This document shows positions 6,146 to 14,668 of a DNA stretch of 41,247 nucleotides, in pieces. The DNA is taken from positions 1 through 41,247 of the forward strand of contig JACRJV010000006.1 in NCBI GenBank assembly GCA_016215325.1. The letters run 5' to 3'. The stretch's first letter is position 1; each line of letters opens with the position of its first letter. This DNA is from Candidatus Uhrbacteria bacterium. GTDB taxonomy: Bacteria; Patescibacteriota; Patescibacteriia; JACRJV01. The position numbers and the translations under genes were made by a program. The notes beneath the pieces are model-generated. The model saw only the letters and a program-made list of their open reading frames with translations. It was not told where the DNA came from and ran no database searches.

Positions 6146-7660
6146 ATGATCAACTATCAAACCATTCGCGCGGGCTCGCAGCAAATGCTGGAAGGGTCAA
6201 GTGTGTTCCCATACCAACAGCCGCATCTCATCTTCCAGCGTCTCTATCGTGCGCATGCGCACAAATTCTTGCTGGAGTCCAAAGACATCTCGCCGGTGTA
6301 TGGGCGCATGAGCCTGATCGGCATCGATCCGGTGTTGAAGATCACCGGCAAGGATGAAAAGTTTTGTATCGAATCACTCAATGAGCGCGCCTCCCTCTAC
6401 GCGAAGCATCTTGGGGAACATCAGCCCCCCTTGTGTGAAAGATTGGAACGTTCTGAGCATCGTATGGAGGGGGGTATCCGCCGGCAGAGCGGGGCGGTTG
6501 AGGAAACCGAGCGGTCAAAACAGCAAAATATTGTCCAGCTCATCCGCACGATTATCCAAACATTTTCGGTGGAAGAAAAAACATTTTTGGGGCTCTATGG
6601 CGCCTTCAGTTATGATGTGATCCGCCAATTTGAGGACATTGGCAGCACTCTGCCGGAAAACGATATCAATGACTTTACGTTTTTCCTCTACGATACTTTT
6701 CTGCTGTTTGATCATCTCAAACAGAGAAATGAAATTATTGTGTATCGGAGAACGACGCAAGAGTGCGAGCGCAACATCAGCAGCATCCAATCATATATTA
6801 TCGGCGAACAACCCGCGGATGCGCAATCGTACCAGATCCGGGAACCCCTGTTTGCACTTGATCAGCAAGCGTACGAGGGTTTGGTAGGCGCTGCTAAGCA
6901 ATATGCCGAGCAAGGGGAACTGTTTGAGGTGGTGTTTTCCAACACCTTGACCGCTCGCTTCGATGGGAATCCTTTTGCCCTGTACCTCGCCTACCGCAAT
7001 GCCAATCCTTCCCCGTATCTCTTTTACATGGATTTCGGCACAGAGCAGTTGGTGGGAGCGTCGCCGGAGATGATGGTGCGATGCGAGCGGGGGGTTGTGA
7101 GCCTTCGGCCCATTTCTGGGACGGCCAAACGAGGAGAGGATCCGGTCGAAGACCACGAGAATATGCTTTTACTTCTATCTGATCCCAAAGAGCGGGCAGA
7201 ATTGGATATGTTGATCGACCTCGGGCGGAATGATTTAAGCCGCGTGTGCGAACCGGGTGTTGCGATCACCGATTACCGCTTTGTCGAAAAATATTCCCGC
7301 GTGATGCACACGGTGGCGCATCTCACCGGGAAATTGCGGGCAGACTATACCGCGCTGGACGCCTTGATCGCTTGTTTGAATGCGGGAACTTTGACCGGTG
7401 CCCCGAAGGTTGCGGCCATGCGGATGATTGAACGACACGAAAAAGAACGCCGCGGCTATTATGGCGGCACGATTGGGTATCTCACGTTCTCCGGCGACAT
7501 GGACACCGGCATCATCATCCGGACAGCCCATATCAAAGGGAATGTCTTGCGATTCCAGGTGGGGGCAACGCTCCTGTATGATTCGGTGCCAGAAAAAGAA
7601 TACCAGGAAACACTGAATAAAGCAGATGCGTTTTTAAAAACGTTTTCGAGTAGTCGTTAG
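6146..7660 (+). CDS. trpE: anthranilate synthase component I
   Basis: A 504-aa chorismate-utilising enzyme that converts chorismate to anthranilate with TrpG. The N-terminal domain has an LLES motif of the tryptophan feedback site. The C-terminal chorismate-binding domain has NPSPYLFYMDFG, GASPEMMVR, RPISGTAKRG, LIDLGRNDLSRVCEPG and NAGTLTGAPKVAAM, all in the family order. ATG 6146 (MINYQTIRAG) follows the attenuator; the frame is open 120 bases further up, but that part runs through trpL and the terminator. A short insertion with charged residues lies at about 105-135. First enzyme gene of the operon. Confidence 0.95.
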   Translation: MINYQTIRAGSQQMLEGSSVFPYQQPHLIFQRLYRAHAHKFLLESKDISPVYGRMSLIGIDPVLKITGKDEKFCIESLNERASLYAKHLGEHQPPLCERLERSEHRMEGGIRRQSGAVEETERSKQQNIVQLIRTIIQTFSVEEKTFLGLYGAFSYDVIRQFEDIGSTLPENDINDFTFFLYDTFLLFDHLKQRNEIIVYRRTTQECERNISSIQSYIIGEQPADAQSYQIREPLFALDQQAYEGLVGAAKQYAEQGELFEVVFSNTLTARFDGNPFALYLAYRNANPSPYLFYMDFGTEQLVGASPEMMVRCERGVVSLRPISGTAKRGEDPVEDHENMLLLLSDPKERAELDMLIDLGRNDLSRVCEPGVAITDYRFVEKYSRVMHTVAHLTGKLRADYTALDALIACLNAGTLTGAPKVAAMRMIERHEKERRGYYGGTIGYLTFSGDMDTGIIIRTAHIKGNVLRFQVGATLLYDSVPEKEYQETLNKADAFLKTFSSSR

Positions 7661-7697
7661 CGAACCCCGTGTTTCGCAATCTAAATAGTTCTGTGAT

Positions 7698-8264
7698 ATG
7701 CGCTACAAGAATATCCTCATCATCGACAATTTTGATTCGTTCACCTTTAACCTGGCGGATTATTTTAAGCAGTTGGGCTGCATCGTCCACGTGTATCGTA
7801 ATGCCATCGATCCGCAAGTGATCGAAACAATCGCCCCCGACCTGATCGCCCTCTCCCCCGGGCCGTCGGTGCCGAAAAATGCCGGCAATCTCATGAAAAT
7901 TATCGAGCAGTATTATTCCCGCTATCCGATGTTTGGGGTCTGCTTGGGGCATGAAGCCTTGATCGAATATTTTGGAGGGTCGCTTAAATTTGTCGACCCC
8001 GTGCATGGGAGATCATCAAAAATACATCATGATGGCAAAGGGATATTCCAAGGGGTCGATCAGGATTTTGATGCCGGGCGGTATCATTCGTTGGCGGCAG
8101 ACGCTGTACCAGATTGTTTTGAAGTGTCGGCAACAACCGGAGATCTTGTGATGGCCATCCGCCATAAGAGCTTGCCCATTGATGGGGTGCAGTTCCATCC
8201 CGAGTCGGTGCTTACCATGAAGAAAGGGAATGGGTTTCGGATGATTGAAAATCTTATCACATGA
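7698..8264 (+). CDS. trpG: anthranilate synthase component II (glutamine amidotransferase)
   Basis: A 188-aa class I glutamine amidotransferase that supplies ammonia to TrpE. The catalytic Cys82 lies in GVCLGHEALIEYFGG, and His167 and Glu169 in QFHPES. Also typical are IDNFDSFTFNLADYF at the N-terminus, the GRYHSL segment, and LSPGPSVP in place of the usual SPGPG.P. It is stand-alone, not fused to trpE or trpD. Its stop overlaps the next start (ATGA at 8261-8264), so translation is coupled. Confidence 0.95.
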   Translation: MRYKNILIIDNFDSFTFNLADYFKQLGCIVHVYRNAIDPQVIETIAPDLIALSPGPSVPKNAGNLMKIIEQYYSRYPMFGVCLGHEALIEYFGGSLKFVDPVHGRSSKIHHDGKGIFQGVDQDFDAGRYHSLAADAVPDCFEVSATTGDLVMAIRHKSLPIDGVQFHPESVLTMKKGNGFRMIENLIT

Positions 8265-10507
8265 CTCTGCTTTCATTTCTTCAAAAAAGTATTGCCGGAC
8301 AAATCACTGCCCAAGCGCAGATGGAATATTTGCGGACCATGCCGGATCTCACGGCCGAAGAGTTAGCCTCTGTGGGACGATTTTTGCAAACGCAAATGGC
8401 GAGTACACTGCGTCTTCCTGATGCCATTGATGTTTGTGGGACCGGAGGGTCGGGGTTGCCCAGAATCAATACCTCCACCATTGCGGCGTTTATCCTCGCC
8501 CGTATGGGTGTTGGGGTCGCCAAACATGGGAACCGTGCGGCCAGCGGTCGGTTTGGGAGCTTTGATCTCCTCGAGTCTCTCGGGATCGAATTTTCTAATG
8601 ACGTTGTTGAAATCGAAAAAAAATATAAAAAAGAACATTTAGCATTTTTGTTTGCTCCCTTGTTTCATCCGGTAATGAAACATTTTGCCGAAGCTCGCAA
8701 ACAAGTCGGCAAACCCACTTTTTTTAATTTATTGGGGCCGCTCTTGAATCCCGCAAATCCCAAGCGACAAATTATTGGCACGACGTTTAAGGACAAAATG
8801 ATGCTGATCGCTCGAACGTGCCGATTGCTTGGGAAAGAGAAAGTTTATGTTGTGTGCGGGCACGACGGCTTGGATGAGATAACGCTTACGGGCCTCACTT
8901 TTGTCACCGAACTTTCCTATGGGCGTATTCGTTCCTATACAATTCACCCCAAAGATTTTGGAGTATCGGTAGCGACGTTTGAACAAATACAAGGCGGAGA
9001 TGCGTCTGTGAACACACAGATCGCCCGCGAGATTTTTGACGGCACATGCACAACGCGTCATCGAGACTTAGTGCTCATCAATGTCGCTCTCGCACTCCGG
9101 TTGGTTGATCGGGTAAAAACACTCGAAGAAGGATATCGGATGGCGTTGGATGCCACACAGATGCCGAGCATTCTTCGCACCATCGTTGATCACAAACGGC
9201 GTGAAGTAGAACAACGCAAACAAAAACAACCTCTCAAACACTTCATCAACACCATCCGCCCGTCAACACGAAGTTTTGCCGCTGCTATTGGCAACAAAAG
9301 GCTCTCGGTAATCGCCGAAGTCAAAAGAGCATCGCCGAGCGCAGGAATGATCGGCAAGGGTCGATTTTCTCCTATCGCAATTGCAAAACAGTATGAACGG
9401 TCCGGCGCTGATGCAATCTCGGTGGTGTGCGATCAGGAATTTTTCAAGGGGAGTCTGCGGCATCTCCAGGCCGTCGCTCGACAGACCACCCGAACCCCGC
9501 TGTTGTGCAAAGATTTTATTATCGATGAGTATCAAATTTATCAAGCGCGCAAACATGGTGCGGATGCGATCCTGCTGATTGCCGCACTCTTGAGTGTGCA
9601 GCAGATCAATCGATTTATTGCCATTGCTAAGAGGTTGAACATGGCGGCACTGTGCGAAGTACATACGTTGGAGGAGATCAACAAAGTATTAAAAACTCCC
9701 GCAACGATTATTGGGATTAATAATCGCGATCTCCATACCTTTACCATTGATCTAAATACTACGGCCAAACTCGCTCAACATATTCCCGCGGATGCTAGTA
9801 TTGTTTCGGAAAGCGGGTTTGCCTCCAGGGCCGATGTTGACCGCGCGCGCGGCACTGTCGATGCAGTGCTCGTCGGTACGGCGCTCATAAGTGGCAAGAA
9901 TATTCGAGATCTTACGGGCACCAAACTCAAAATTTGCGGTGTGCGGTCAGTACAAGAGGCAAGATATTGTGAACAACTGGGTGTGGATTTTATCGGACTC
10001 AACGTTGTGCCAACCAGTAAACGATGTGTTGACGAAAAAACAGCGCAAGCGATTTGCGCTTCGGTGGACGAGATCGCTACTGTTGGTGTGTTTCAAGATC
10101 AATCGATTGCATTCGTGAACCGACTCGCCCGAAAACTCAACTTAGATTATATCCAATTATCAGGGGATGAATCACTTTCATTTGTAAAAAAGTGTTGCCG
10201 TCCGGTGATCAAGGCAATCTCGGTGAACACAAAAAAAGATTTAACAAAGGCCGCGAAGTATCTGCCCCACGTCGCCCATATTCTCTTGGATAGTCCGACC
10301 CCCGGCAGCGGCAATCAGATCCCTGTCGATTTAAAGAATGTACCGTATCCATTCTTGCTTGCCGGAGGGATTACGCCCTCTACTGTAGGGCGAGTTGTTC
10401 GACAGTCTAACCCCACGGGCGTTGACCTTGCCAGCGGAGTTGAGACGAACGGAAGAATTGATTTGGAGAAGGTTCAGAAGATTGTGCGTAAACTTAAAAT
10501 CATATGA
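8261..10507 (+). CDS. trpDCF: trifunctional TrpD-TrpC-TrpF fusion
   Basis: A 748-aa fusion of three consecutive pathway enzymes. Residues 1-300 are anthranilate phosphoribosyltransferase: DVCGTGGSG at 57-65, KHGNRAASGRFGS at 88-100, LLGPLLNP and DGLDEIT at 202-208. Residues 301-552 are indole-3-glycerol phosphate synthase: IAEVKRASPSAGMI from 351, LCKDFIIDEYQI with Lys417, CEVHTLEE, INNRDL, SESGF. Residues 553-748 are phosphoribosylanthranilate isomerase: KICGVRS with Cys559, IQLSGDE, LLDS with Asp677, LAGGITPSTV, GVDLASGVE. All key motifs are present, so each domain should be active. TrpCF and TrpGD fusions are well known; a D-C-F triple is unusual. Both ends overlap the neighbours by ATGA. 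I see no frameshift at either junction. Confidence 0.95.
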   Translation: MTLLSFLQKSIAGQITAQAQMEYLRTMPDLTAEELASVGRFLQTQMASTLRLPDAIDVCGTGGSGLPRINTSTIAAFILARMGVGVAKHGNRAASGRFGSFDLLESLGIEFSNDVVEIEKKYKKEHLAFLFAPLFHPVMKHFAEARKQVGKPTFFNLLGPLLNPANPKRQIIGTTFKDKMMLIARTCRLLGKEKVYVVCGHDGLDEITLTGLTFVTELSYGRIRSYTIHPKDFGVSVATFEQIQGGDASVNTQIAREIFDGTCTTRHRDLVLINVALALRLVDRVKTLEEGYRMALDATQMPSILRTIVDHKRREVEQRKQKQPLKHFINTIRPSTRSFAAAIGNKRLSVIAEVKRASPSAGMIGKGRFSPIAIAKQYERSGADAISVVCDQEFFKGSLRHLQAVARQTTRTPLLCKDFIIDEYQIYQARKHGADAILLIAALLSVQQINRFIAIAKRLNMAALCEVHTLEEINKVLKTPATIIGINNRDLHTFTIDLNTTAKLAQHIPADASIVSESGFASRADVDRARGTVDAVLVGTALISGKNIRDLTGTKLKICGVRSVQEARYCEQLGVDFIGLNVVPTSKRCVDEKTAQAICASVDEIATVGVFQDQSIAFVNRLARKLNLDYIQLSGDESLSFVKKCCRPVIKAISVNTKKDLTKAAKYLPHVAHILLDSPTPGSGNQIPVDLKNVPYPFLLAGGITPSTVGRVVRQSNPTGVDLASGVETNGRIDLEKVQKIVRKLKII

Positions 10508-11739
10508 AGTCGCTCAAAACGTATATCCTCAACAAGTCTGGCCATTTCGGGCAATTTGGCGGCCGGTATATTCCCGAGCTCTTGATCCCTATTATGGAAG
10601 AACTCGAGGCGGCCTTCTATGAGGCAATCAAAGACAAGGGATTCAAGGCAGAGCTTGCTGACTTATATTACAACTATTCTGGGCGGCCGACGCCACTCTA
10701 TTTCTGCAGCAATCTGACAAAAAAACTCGGGGGCGCAAAGATTTTTCTTAAGAACGAGGGGCTCAATCATACTGGAGCGCATAAAATCAATCATTGTTTG
10801 GGGCAGGCGTTGCTCGCCAAAAAGCTTGGGAAGAAGCGATTGATCGCCGAAACCGGAGCAGGGCAACATGGGTTGGCTACCGCGACTGTGGCGGCCAAGT
10901 TTGGACTTGAGTGCACCATTTACATGGGCGCCAAAGACTACCAGCGACAACTGCCCAATGTGTTTTTTATGGAGCGCCTGGGAGCGACGGTGATTCCCGT
11001 GCAGCACGGCGGACAAATACTGCGAGATGCCATCAATGCCGCGCTCAAAGACCTCATTGCCAACCCAACAGATACACATTACTTGTTGGGGACCGTTTGC
11101 GGGCCGCATCCGTACCCGGTGATGAATACGTATTTCCAAAGCATTGTTGGGCGTGAAGTTCGGACGCAACTGATATCGCAAACAGGCAAACTCCCGGATT
11201 ACCTCGTGGCCTGCGTTGGAGGCGGAAGCAATGCGATGGGGCTCTTTTATGAATTTTTGGATGATAAAAGGGTGCGCATGATTGGTGTGGAAGCGGGCGG
11301 AAAACGGATTCTAGAAAACGACAAAAAGTGTGAGCATGCCGCCCGATTCCAAACCGGCTCTGTTGGCATTGTGGAAGGATTTAAATCGTATTTTTTGCAG
11401 AACCACGACGGACAAATCAAAGAGACATCGAGTATATCCGCAGGGCTTGATTATTCGGGGGTGGGGCCGCAGATTGCCTACCTCCATGATACCGGACGGA
11501 TCCGAATGACCTATGCACGAGACAAGGATGCGCTTACTGCCTATGCAATGTTAGCACAAGAAGAGGGGATTATTGCGGCGCTAGAGTCCTGCCATGCTCT
11601 GTCCCAGGTCATCAAACTTGCACCAACGCTCAGTAAAGATAAAATTATTGTTTTTAATTGTTCTGGTCGTGGAGACAAAGACTTATTTATCGTGAGCAAA
11701 CAATTTGGGTTTGATATTGGGCAGAATACGGGGCGATGA
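10504..11739 (+). CDS. trpB: tryptophan synthase beta subunit
   Basis: A 411-aa PLP enzyme that condenses indole with serine in the alpha2-beta2 complex. The PLP lysine is Lys94 in LNHTGAHKIN, ETGAGQHGLATA holds the catalytic Glu, VGGGSNAMG binds the cofactor phosphate, and the C-terminal FNCSGRGDKD is canonical. FGQFGGRYIPELL at the start is the usual beta N-terminus, so this is TrpB1, not TrpB2. The start overlaps the fusion gene's stop (ATGA at 10504-10507). Its own stop overlaps an ATG at 11736 that is in frame with trpA across an inserted element. Confidence 0.96.
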   Translation: MKSLKTYILNKSGHFGQFGGRYIPELLIPIMEELEAAFYEAIKDKGFKAELADLYYNYSGRPTPLYFCSNLTKKLGGAKIFLKNEGLNHTGAHKINHCLGQALLAKKLGKKRLIAETGAGQHGLATATVAAKFGLECTIYMGAKDYQRQLPNVFFMERLGATVIPVQHGGQILRDAINAALKDLIANPTDTHYLLGTVCGPHPYPVMNTYFQSIVGREVRTQLISQTGKLPDYLVACVGGGSNAMGLFYEFLDDKRVRMIGVEAGGKRILENDKKCEHAARFQTGSVGIVEGFKSYFLQNHDGQIKETSSISAGLDYSGVGPQIAYLHDTGRIRMTYARDKDALTAYAMLAQEEGIIAALESCHALSQVIKLAPTLSKDKIIVFNCSGRGDKDLFIVSKQFGFDIGQNTGR

Positions 11740-11743
11740 AACT

Positions 11744-11895
11744 AGTGCACCCCGGCGGGATATTCTTCTGGCGACACTCGCCGCCCCTGCGAGGCGGCTC
11801 ACTGCAAGCCTCGCTCGCTCTCCCGACCTTTGGTCGGGAACCGTGCCCGCTCACTTCGGTTAAGCCGCCAGAAGAATATCCCGCCGGGGTGCACT
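11744..11895. mobile_element. 152-bp inverted-repeat element at the trpB/trpA junction
   Basis: Thirty-base arms (11744-11773 and 11866-11895) are perfect inverted repeats with ends AGTGCAC/GTGCACT. Inside are two more hairpins: GCCGCC/GGCGGC (11780-11798) and CCCGACC/GGTCGGG (11822-11838). It has no coding capacity of its own and is absent from the other, tightly overlapping trp junctions. It looks like a MITE or large extragenic palindrome. No clear target-site duplication is visible. It carries no stop in the phase that joins ATG 11736 to trpA. Confidence 0.75.
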
Positions 11896-11939
11896 CGGTC
11901 GCATACCGGAGTTCGTCTTTATTTGTTGAGTTAATTTTT

Positions 11940-12680
11940 ATGAGAAATAAGGTGATGACTCACGTGGTGGCGGGGTATCCGACTATTGATGAGTGCGAAA
12001 GGATCGTTTTAGCGATGGCTCAGAGTGCTGTTGCTTTTATTGAGATCCAGATGCCATTCTCTGACCCCATTGCGGATGGGCCGACCATCATGTACGCCAA
12101 TGAGCAGGCCCTCTCCCATGGAATGACAACGAAAAAATGTTTTCAATTGATTGGGCGGTTAAAAAAGAAGATCACCACACCGATATTGGTCATGACATAC
12201 TATAATATTGCATTTCGGTATGGTTTGGAGAGGTTTTGTAAAAGGGCGAAATCGTGCGGGGTGTATGGTCTTATTATCCCCGATATCCCGATTGATGAGG
12301 AGCAATACGATCATTATCTGAGCTGTTGCAAAAAATATCGCTTGCATCCGATCCAAGTGATATCGCCCATCACGCCGGAGCGAAGGTTAAAACAAATCGC
12401 CCGAGTAGCCAGTGGATTTGTGTATTGCGTATCCACATTCGGGACAACAGGCGCGCGCAGTACGCTCAACCCCGATGTCCGGGCGTATCTCAAGAAGGTA
12501 AAAAAACACATTAAGATACCGTTAGCGTTAGGCTTTGGCATCTCAAACAGAGGACAAGTATTGGCGGCACTCAAGACTGCCGATATCGCGGTGGTGGGCA
12601 GCAAACTTATCAATATCGTGGGGTCAACGAAAGGTGATAAGGTGAGCGCGGTGAAAAACTTTTTAAGGAACATCATTTAG
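11940..12680 (+). CDS. trpA: tryptophan synthase alpha subunit
   Basis: A 246-aa TIM-barrel enzyme that cleaves indole-3-glycerol phosphate to indole. The catalytic Glu lies in FIEIQMPFSDP and the catalytic Asp in IADGPT; CVSTFGTTGARS is the loop-6 region, and LALGFGISN and VVGSKLI bind phosphate. ATG 11940 (MRNKVMTHVVAGYP) gives a normal-looking but short N-terminus. The frame is open to ATG 11736, which overlaps the trpB stop, through the palindromic element, and would add 68 unconserved residues. The ancestral start was perhaps at that ATGA overlap before the insertion. Last gene of the operon; no terminator is evident before the convergent hepT remnant. Confidence 0.93.
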   Translation: MRNKVMTHVVAGYPTIDECERIVLAMAQSAVAFIEIQMPFSDPIADGPTIMYANEQALSHGMTTKKCFQLIGRLKKKITTPILVMTYYNIAFRYGLERFCKRAKSCGVYGLIIPDIPIDEEQYDHYLSCCKKYRLHPIQVISPITPERRLKQIARVASGFVYCVSTFGTTGARSTLNPDVRAYLKKVKKHIKIPLALGFGISNRGQVLAALKTADIAVVGSKLINIVGSTKGDKVSAVKNFLRNII

Positions 12681-12716
12681 GGGCGAGACCGATACGTTGC
12701 CTTCGGACACTTCCGT

Positions 12717-13061
12717 TTATAGTTCATATTCTTCCAGAATTTTTTGAATAGTTTTTTTCAATTTCGGAATATCACGGATAACAACATTCTATATGCGATC
12801 CAACATGACCCCTGCATATTCATGGATGAGGATGTCTCGCATCCCGGCGATCTGTTTCCAAGGAATTTCAGTAAATTGATGCTTGAGTTCATCCGGAAGA
12901 CTTTTTACCGCTTCGCCGATAATCTCCAGGCGACGCATCACGGCGTCTTGCGCTTGGCGTGCGTCATCGAACTCATCAAAGTCCATTTTTTGAGTGTATT
13001 CGAGAATCGCCTGAATGCTTTCAAGAATGTCTTCAAGATATACGCGAGCATCTTTGCTCAT
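12717..13061 (-). pseudogene. hepT: HepT-like (DUF86) toxin RNase with in-frame amber codon
   Basis: Translation from ATG 13061 gives 90 residues to TAG at 12791-12789, then the same frame continues 23 codons to TAA at 12717, for a full family length of about 114 aa. The HepT signature RDILIHEY (R-x4-H-x-Y) is present. The stop sits in DRI*NVVIRDIPKLKK, where relatives usually have Trp, so a single TGG to TAG change explains it. HepT toxins are HEPN RNases neutralised by the MNT antitoxin, encoded just upstream with overlapping stop and start. Loss of the C-terminal helix probably disables the toxin, though the active-site motif is upstream of the stop. Confidence 0.8.
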
Positions 13062-13338
13062 AGGATCGCTCGTTGTTGTTTGAGGATTCGATCCCGCAAT
13101 CGCGGTTTTAATGCACGATATTCGACGACGTCAACGGTTCGGCCAACCGCCTGTTCGAGCTCTTGTTTCATTCCGATCACATCAATAAGACTATATTCCT
13201 TCTTTAATTCAACCAGAATATCCACATCGCTGTCCGGTCGATGGGATCCCGAAGCAAAGGAGCCAAAAAGTCCCGCACGTTTGATTCCGCGGGCTTTGAG
13301 GATTGGGGTAATTTTTTAGTAATTTCTTCCGAGCCCAT
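13058..13338 (-). pseudogene. mntA: MNT-type minimal nucleotidyltransferase antitoxin, frameshifted
   Basis: The downstream frame reads ITPILKARGIKRAGLFGSF..., then SDVDILVELKKEYSLID and ends QQRAIL at TGA 13060-13058. GSFASGS and SDVD are the nucleotidyltransferase motifs. That frame is closed by TAA just upstream of the conserved part. ATG 13338 (MGSEEITKK) is in another phase and would join perfectly if an A6 run had one more A. MNT antitoxins AMPylate HepT. The gene is preceded by a good promoter and overlaps hepT by ATGA. Homopolymer indel error must be excluded. Confidence 0.75.
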
Positions 13339-13360
13339 ACCGCTGAAGAAAGTAATCACC

Positions 13361-13394
13361 ATTGTATTGTAGGGCAAAGTGCTTAACTGGTCAA
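13361..13394 (-). promoter_or_regulatory. promoter of the MNT/HepT pair
   Basis: On the minus strand: TTGACC (13394-13389), 17-bp spacer, TACAAT (13371-13366), with a second overlapping TACAAT at 13366-13361. The ATG at 13338 follows about 20 bases later. Confidence 0.65.
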
Positions 13395-13485
13395 AGCGAA
13401 GCGACTTTCAGTATTGTGCAAAGAACCTTTGGGTCCAGATAAAAAGTCACCTCCGCGCGACCCCATGACTTGTTATCGGGAACGC

Positions 13486-13514
13486 TTGACAGAGTATAAC
13501 ATATACGTTATAAT
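13486..13514 (+). promoter_or_regulatory. consensus promoter with operator dyad for the XRE gene
   Basis: Perfect TTGACA (13486-13491), 17-bp spacer, perfect TATAAT (13509-13514). The dyad TATAAC-N6-GTTATA (13495-13512) fills the spacer and enters the -10, as expected for an autorepressor. The start site would be about 13521 and the ATG is at 13523, so the mRNA is probably leaderless. Confidence 0.85.
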
Positions 13515-13522
13515 CGTAGTAT

Positions 13523-13795
13523 ATGAAATCTTTCACAACTCTCAAAAAGAAATGGCTCAAAGACCCAGCGGTGCGAAAAGAGTTCGGAAAACTCGCGCCA
13601 GAATTTGCGTTAATTGAAATGATCATTGAAAAACGTATTGCGAAAGGATTTACACAGGCACAGCTTGCCAAAAAAATCGGCACGCAACAGTCTGCGATCG
13701 CTCGCCTCGAGTCGGGAAACTATAATCCAAGCATTGGTTTACTGCAGAAGGTTGCGGGCGCATTGAACGCCAAACTGAACGTTTCTCTGAGTTAA
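13523..13795 (+). CDS. XRE/HigA-like helix-turn-helix regulator, orphan
   Basis: A 90-aa protein. Residues 35-85 are a Cro/CI-type HTH (IAKGFTQAQLAKKIGTQQSAIARLESGNYNPSIGLLQKVAGAL); the N-terminal 30 residues are basic and helical, as in HigA antitoxins paired with RelE/HigB toxins. No toxin gene adjoins it on its strand. The neighbours are the divergent, broken MNT/HepT pair and a convergent TrmB-like gene. The operator dyad inside its promoter suggests autoregulation. It may be the survivor of a toxin-antitoxin pair or a stand-alone regulator. Confidence 0.85.
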   Translation: MKSFTTLKKKWLKDPAVRKEFGKLAPEFALIEMIIEKRIAKGFTQAQLAKKIGTQQSAIARLESGNYNPSIGLLQKVAGALNAKLNVSLS

Positions 13796-13816
13796 GAGTT
13801 GTAGCCTCTCTTCTTC

Positions 13817-13848
13817 AAAAAACTTCACCATAGTAGTGAAGTTTTTTT
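13817..13848. terminator. bidirectional terminator
   Basis: A6 CTTCAC (13817-13828), 7-base loop, GTGAAG T7 (13836-13848). It is shared by the convergent XRE (+) and TrmB-like (-) genes. Confidence 0.85.
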
Positions 13849-13872
13849 GGCTGGGACGGGACCAGCACCAAT

Positions 13873-14625
13873 CTACTTGCTGGGCGCCTGCTTCCACATC
13901 GACCAAAACCACTTGCGGTAACTGTCCGCAAGCTCCTGACTATGGATGACAAAAAATACGATATTCTCGTCAATTTTTTTAACGTGGAGGCCTGTATACG
14001 TCACGACATACTCTCCGTAGATTCCAATCCCCGAATTGGTCGAATATTCTTTTGGTAGAAAGCGATATTGGAGATCAGCGGGGAAGTGTTCTACAAAATT
14101 TGGTAATCGTTCTCGTACCTCACTATCGAATAATTGAATGAACTTAAGTTTTTTTCGTTTTGCTTCGCGGAAGAATGCATCTCGACTGGCATCCAGCCGT
14201 GGGTCAAACCACCCGCCTTTAGCGCCGATAAAATAACAGTCGCCGCCCACGCGCAGCATATCGCGAAAAATGTTTTTCTGCCCTTCGATGCCGCGGTAGA
14301 TATACGCCTCCTCCCGCGCCAGGCGAGCTCTAAACTTTTGCTTGAGTGCGGGAAGGATTTTTTGGAGTTTTTCTTGCTTTTCGGCGATCATTTCCATGAG
14401 CTTGTCAGGATCCACCGCGTTATAGAGGGTTTTGGTTTGTGAGAAAATCTCAAAGCAGAGGCCCTTATCGATCAAACGCGCTGTCGCATCGTAGGCATTA
14501 CGTCGGTTAATTTTTGTCGCAATGGCAATAGCACTCACCGATGACTCTCCTCGTTCAATGAGGAACTCGTAGATTTTTCCTTCGTTCGGGCTCAAACCTA
14601 GATCGTCGAATGTGTCTTGGACCAT
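13873..14625 (-). CDS. TrmB-family regulator, divergent from ABC importer
   Basis: A 250-aa protein. N-terminal winged helix (LGLSPNEGKIYEFLIERGESSVSAIAIATKINRRNAYDATARL), coiled linker to about 100, then an effector domain with YIYRGIEGQKNIFRDML, CYFIGAKGGWFD and RFLPKEYST. Those motifs recur in the regulator at 18893-19645, which is a paralog of equal length. ATG 14625 lies 108 bases from the oppositely oriented importer gene, with a palindrome between them, so it probably controls that transporter and itself. Ligand unknown. Confidence 0.85.
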   Translation of the reverse strand: MVQDTFDDLGLSPNEGKIYEFLIERGESSVSAIAIATKINRRNAYDATARLIDKGLCFEIFSQTKTLYNAVDPDKLMEMIAEKQEKLQKILPALKQKFRARLAREEAYIYRGIEGQKNIFRDMLRVGGDCYFIGAKGGWFDPRLDASRDAFFREAKRKKLKFIQLFDSEVRERLPNFVEHFPADLQYRFLPKEYSTNSGIGIYGEYVVTYTGLHVKKIDENIVFFVIHSQELADSYRKWFWSMWKQAPSK

Positions 14626-14668
14626 ATTGTGGTGGTGGTTAATACACTAGGGTGGTGTTGGCCACTCA

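Noticed and set aside
11736-11939. N-terminal extension of TrpA
   Set aside because: The 68 residues are encoded by the palindromic element and adjacent sequence and do not resemble TrpA; ATG 11940 starts the conserved part. Kept as a finding, not as the gene start.
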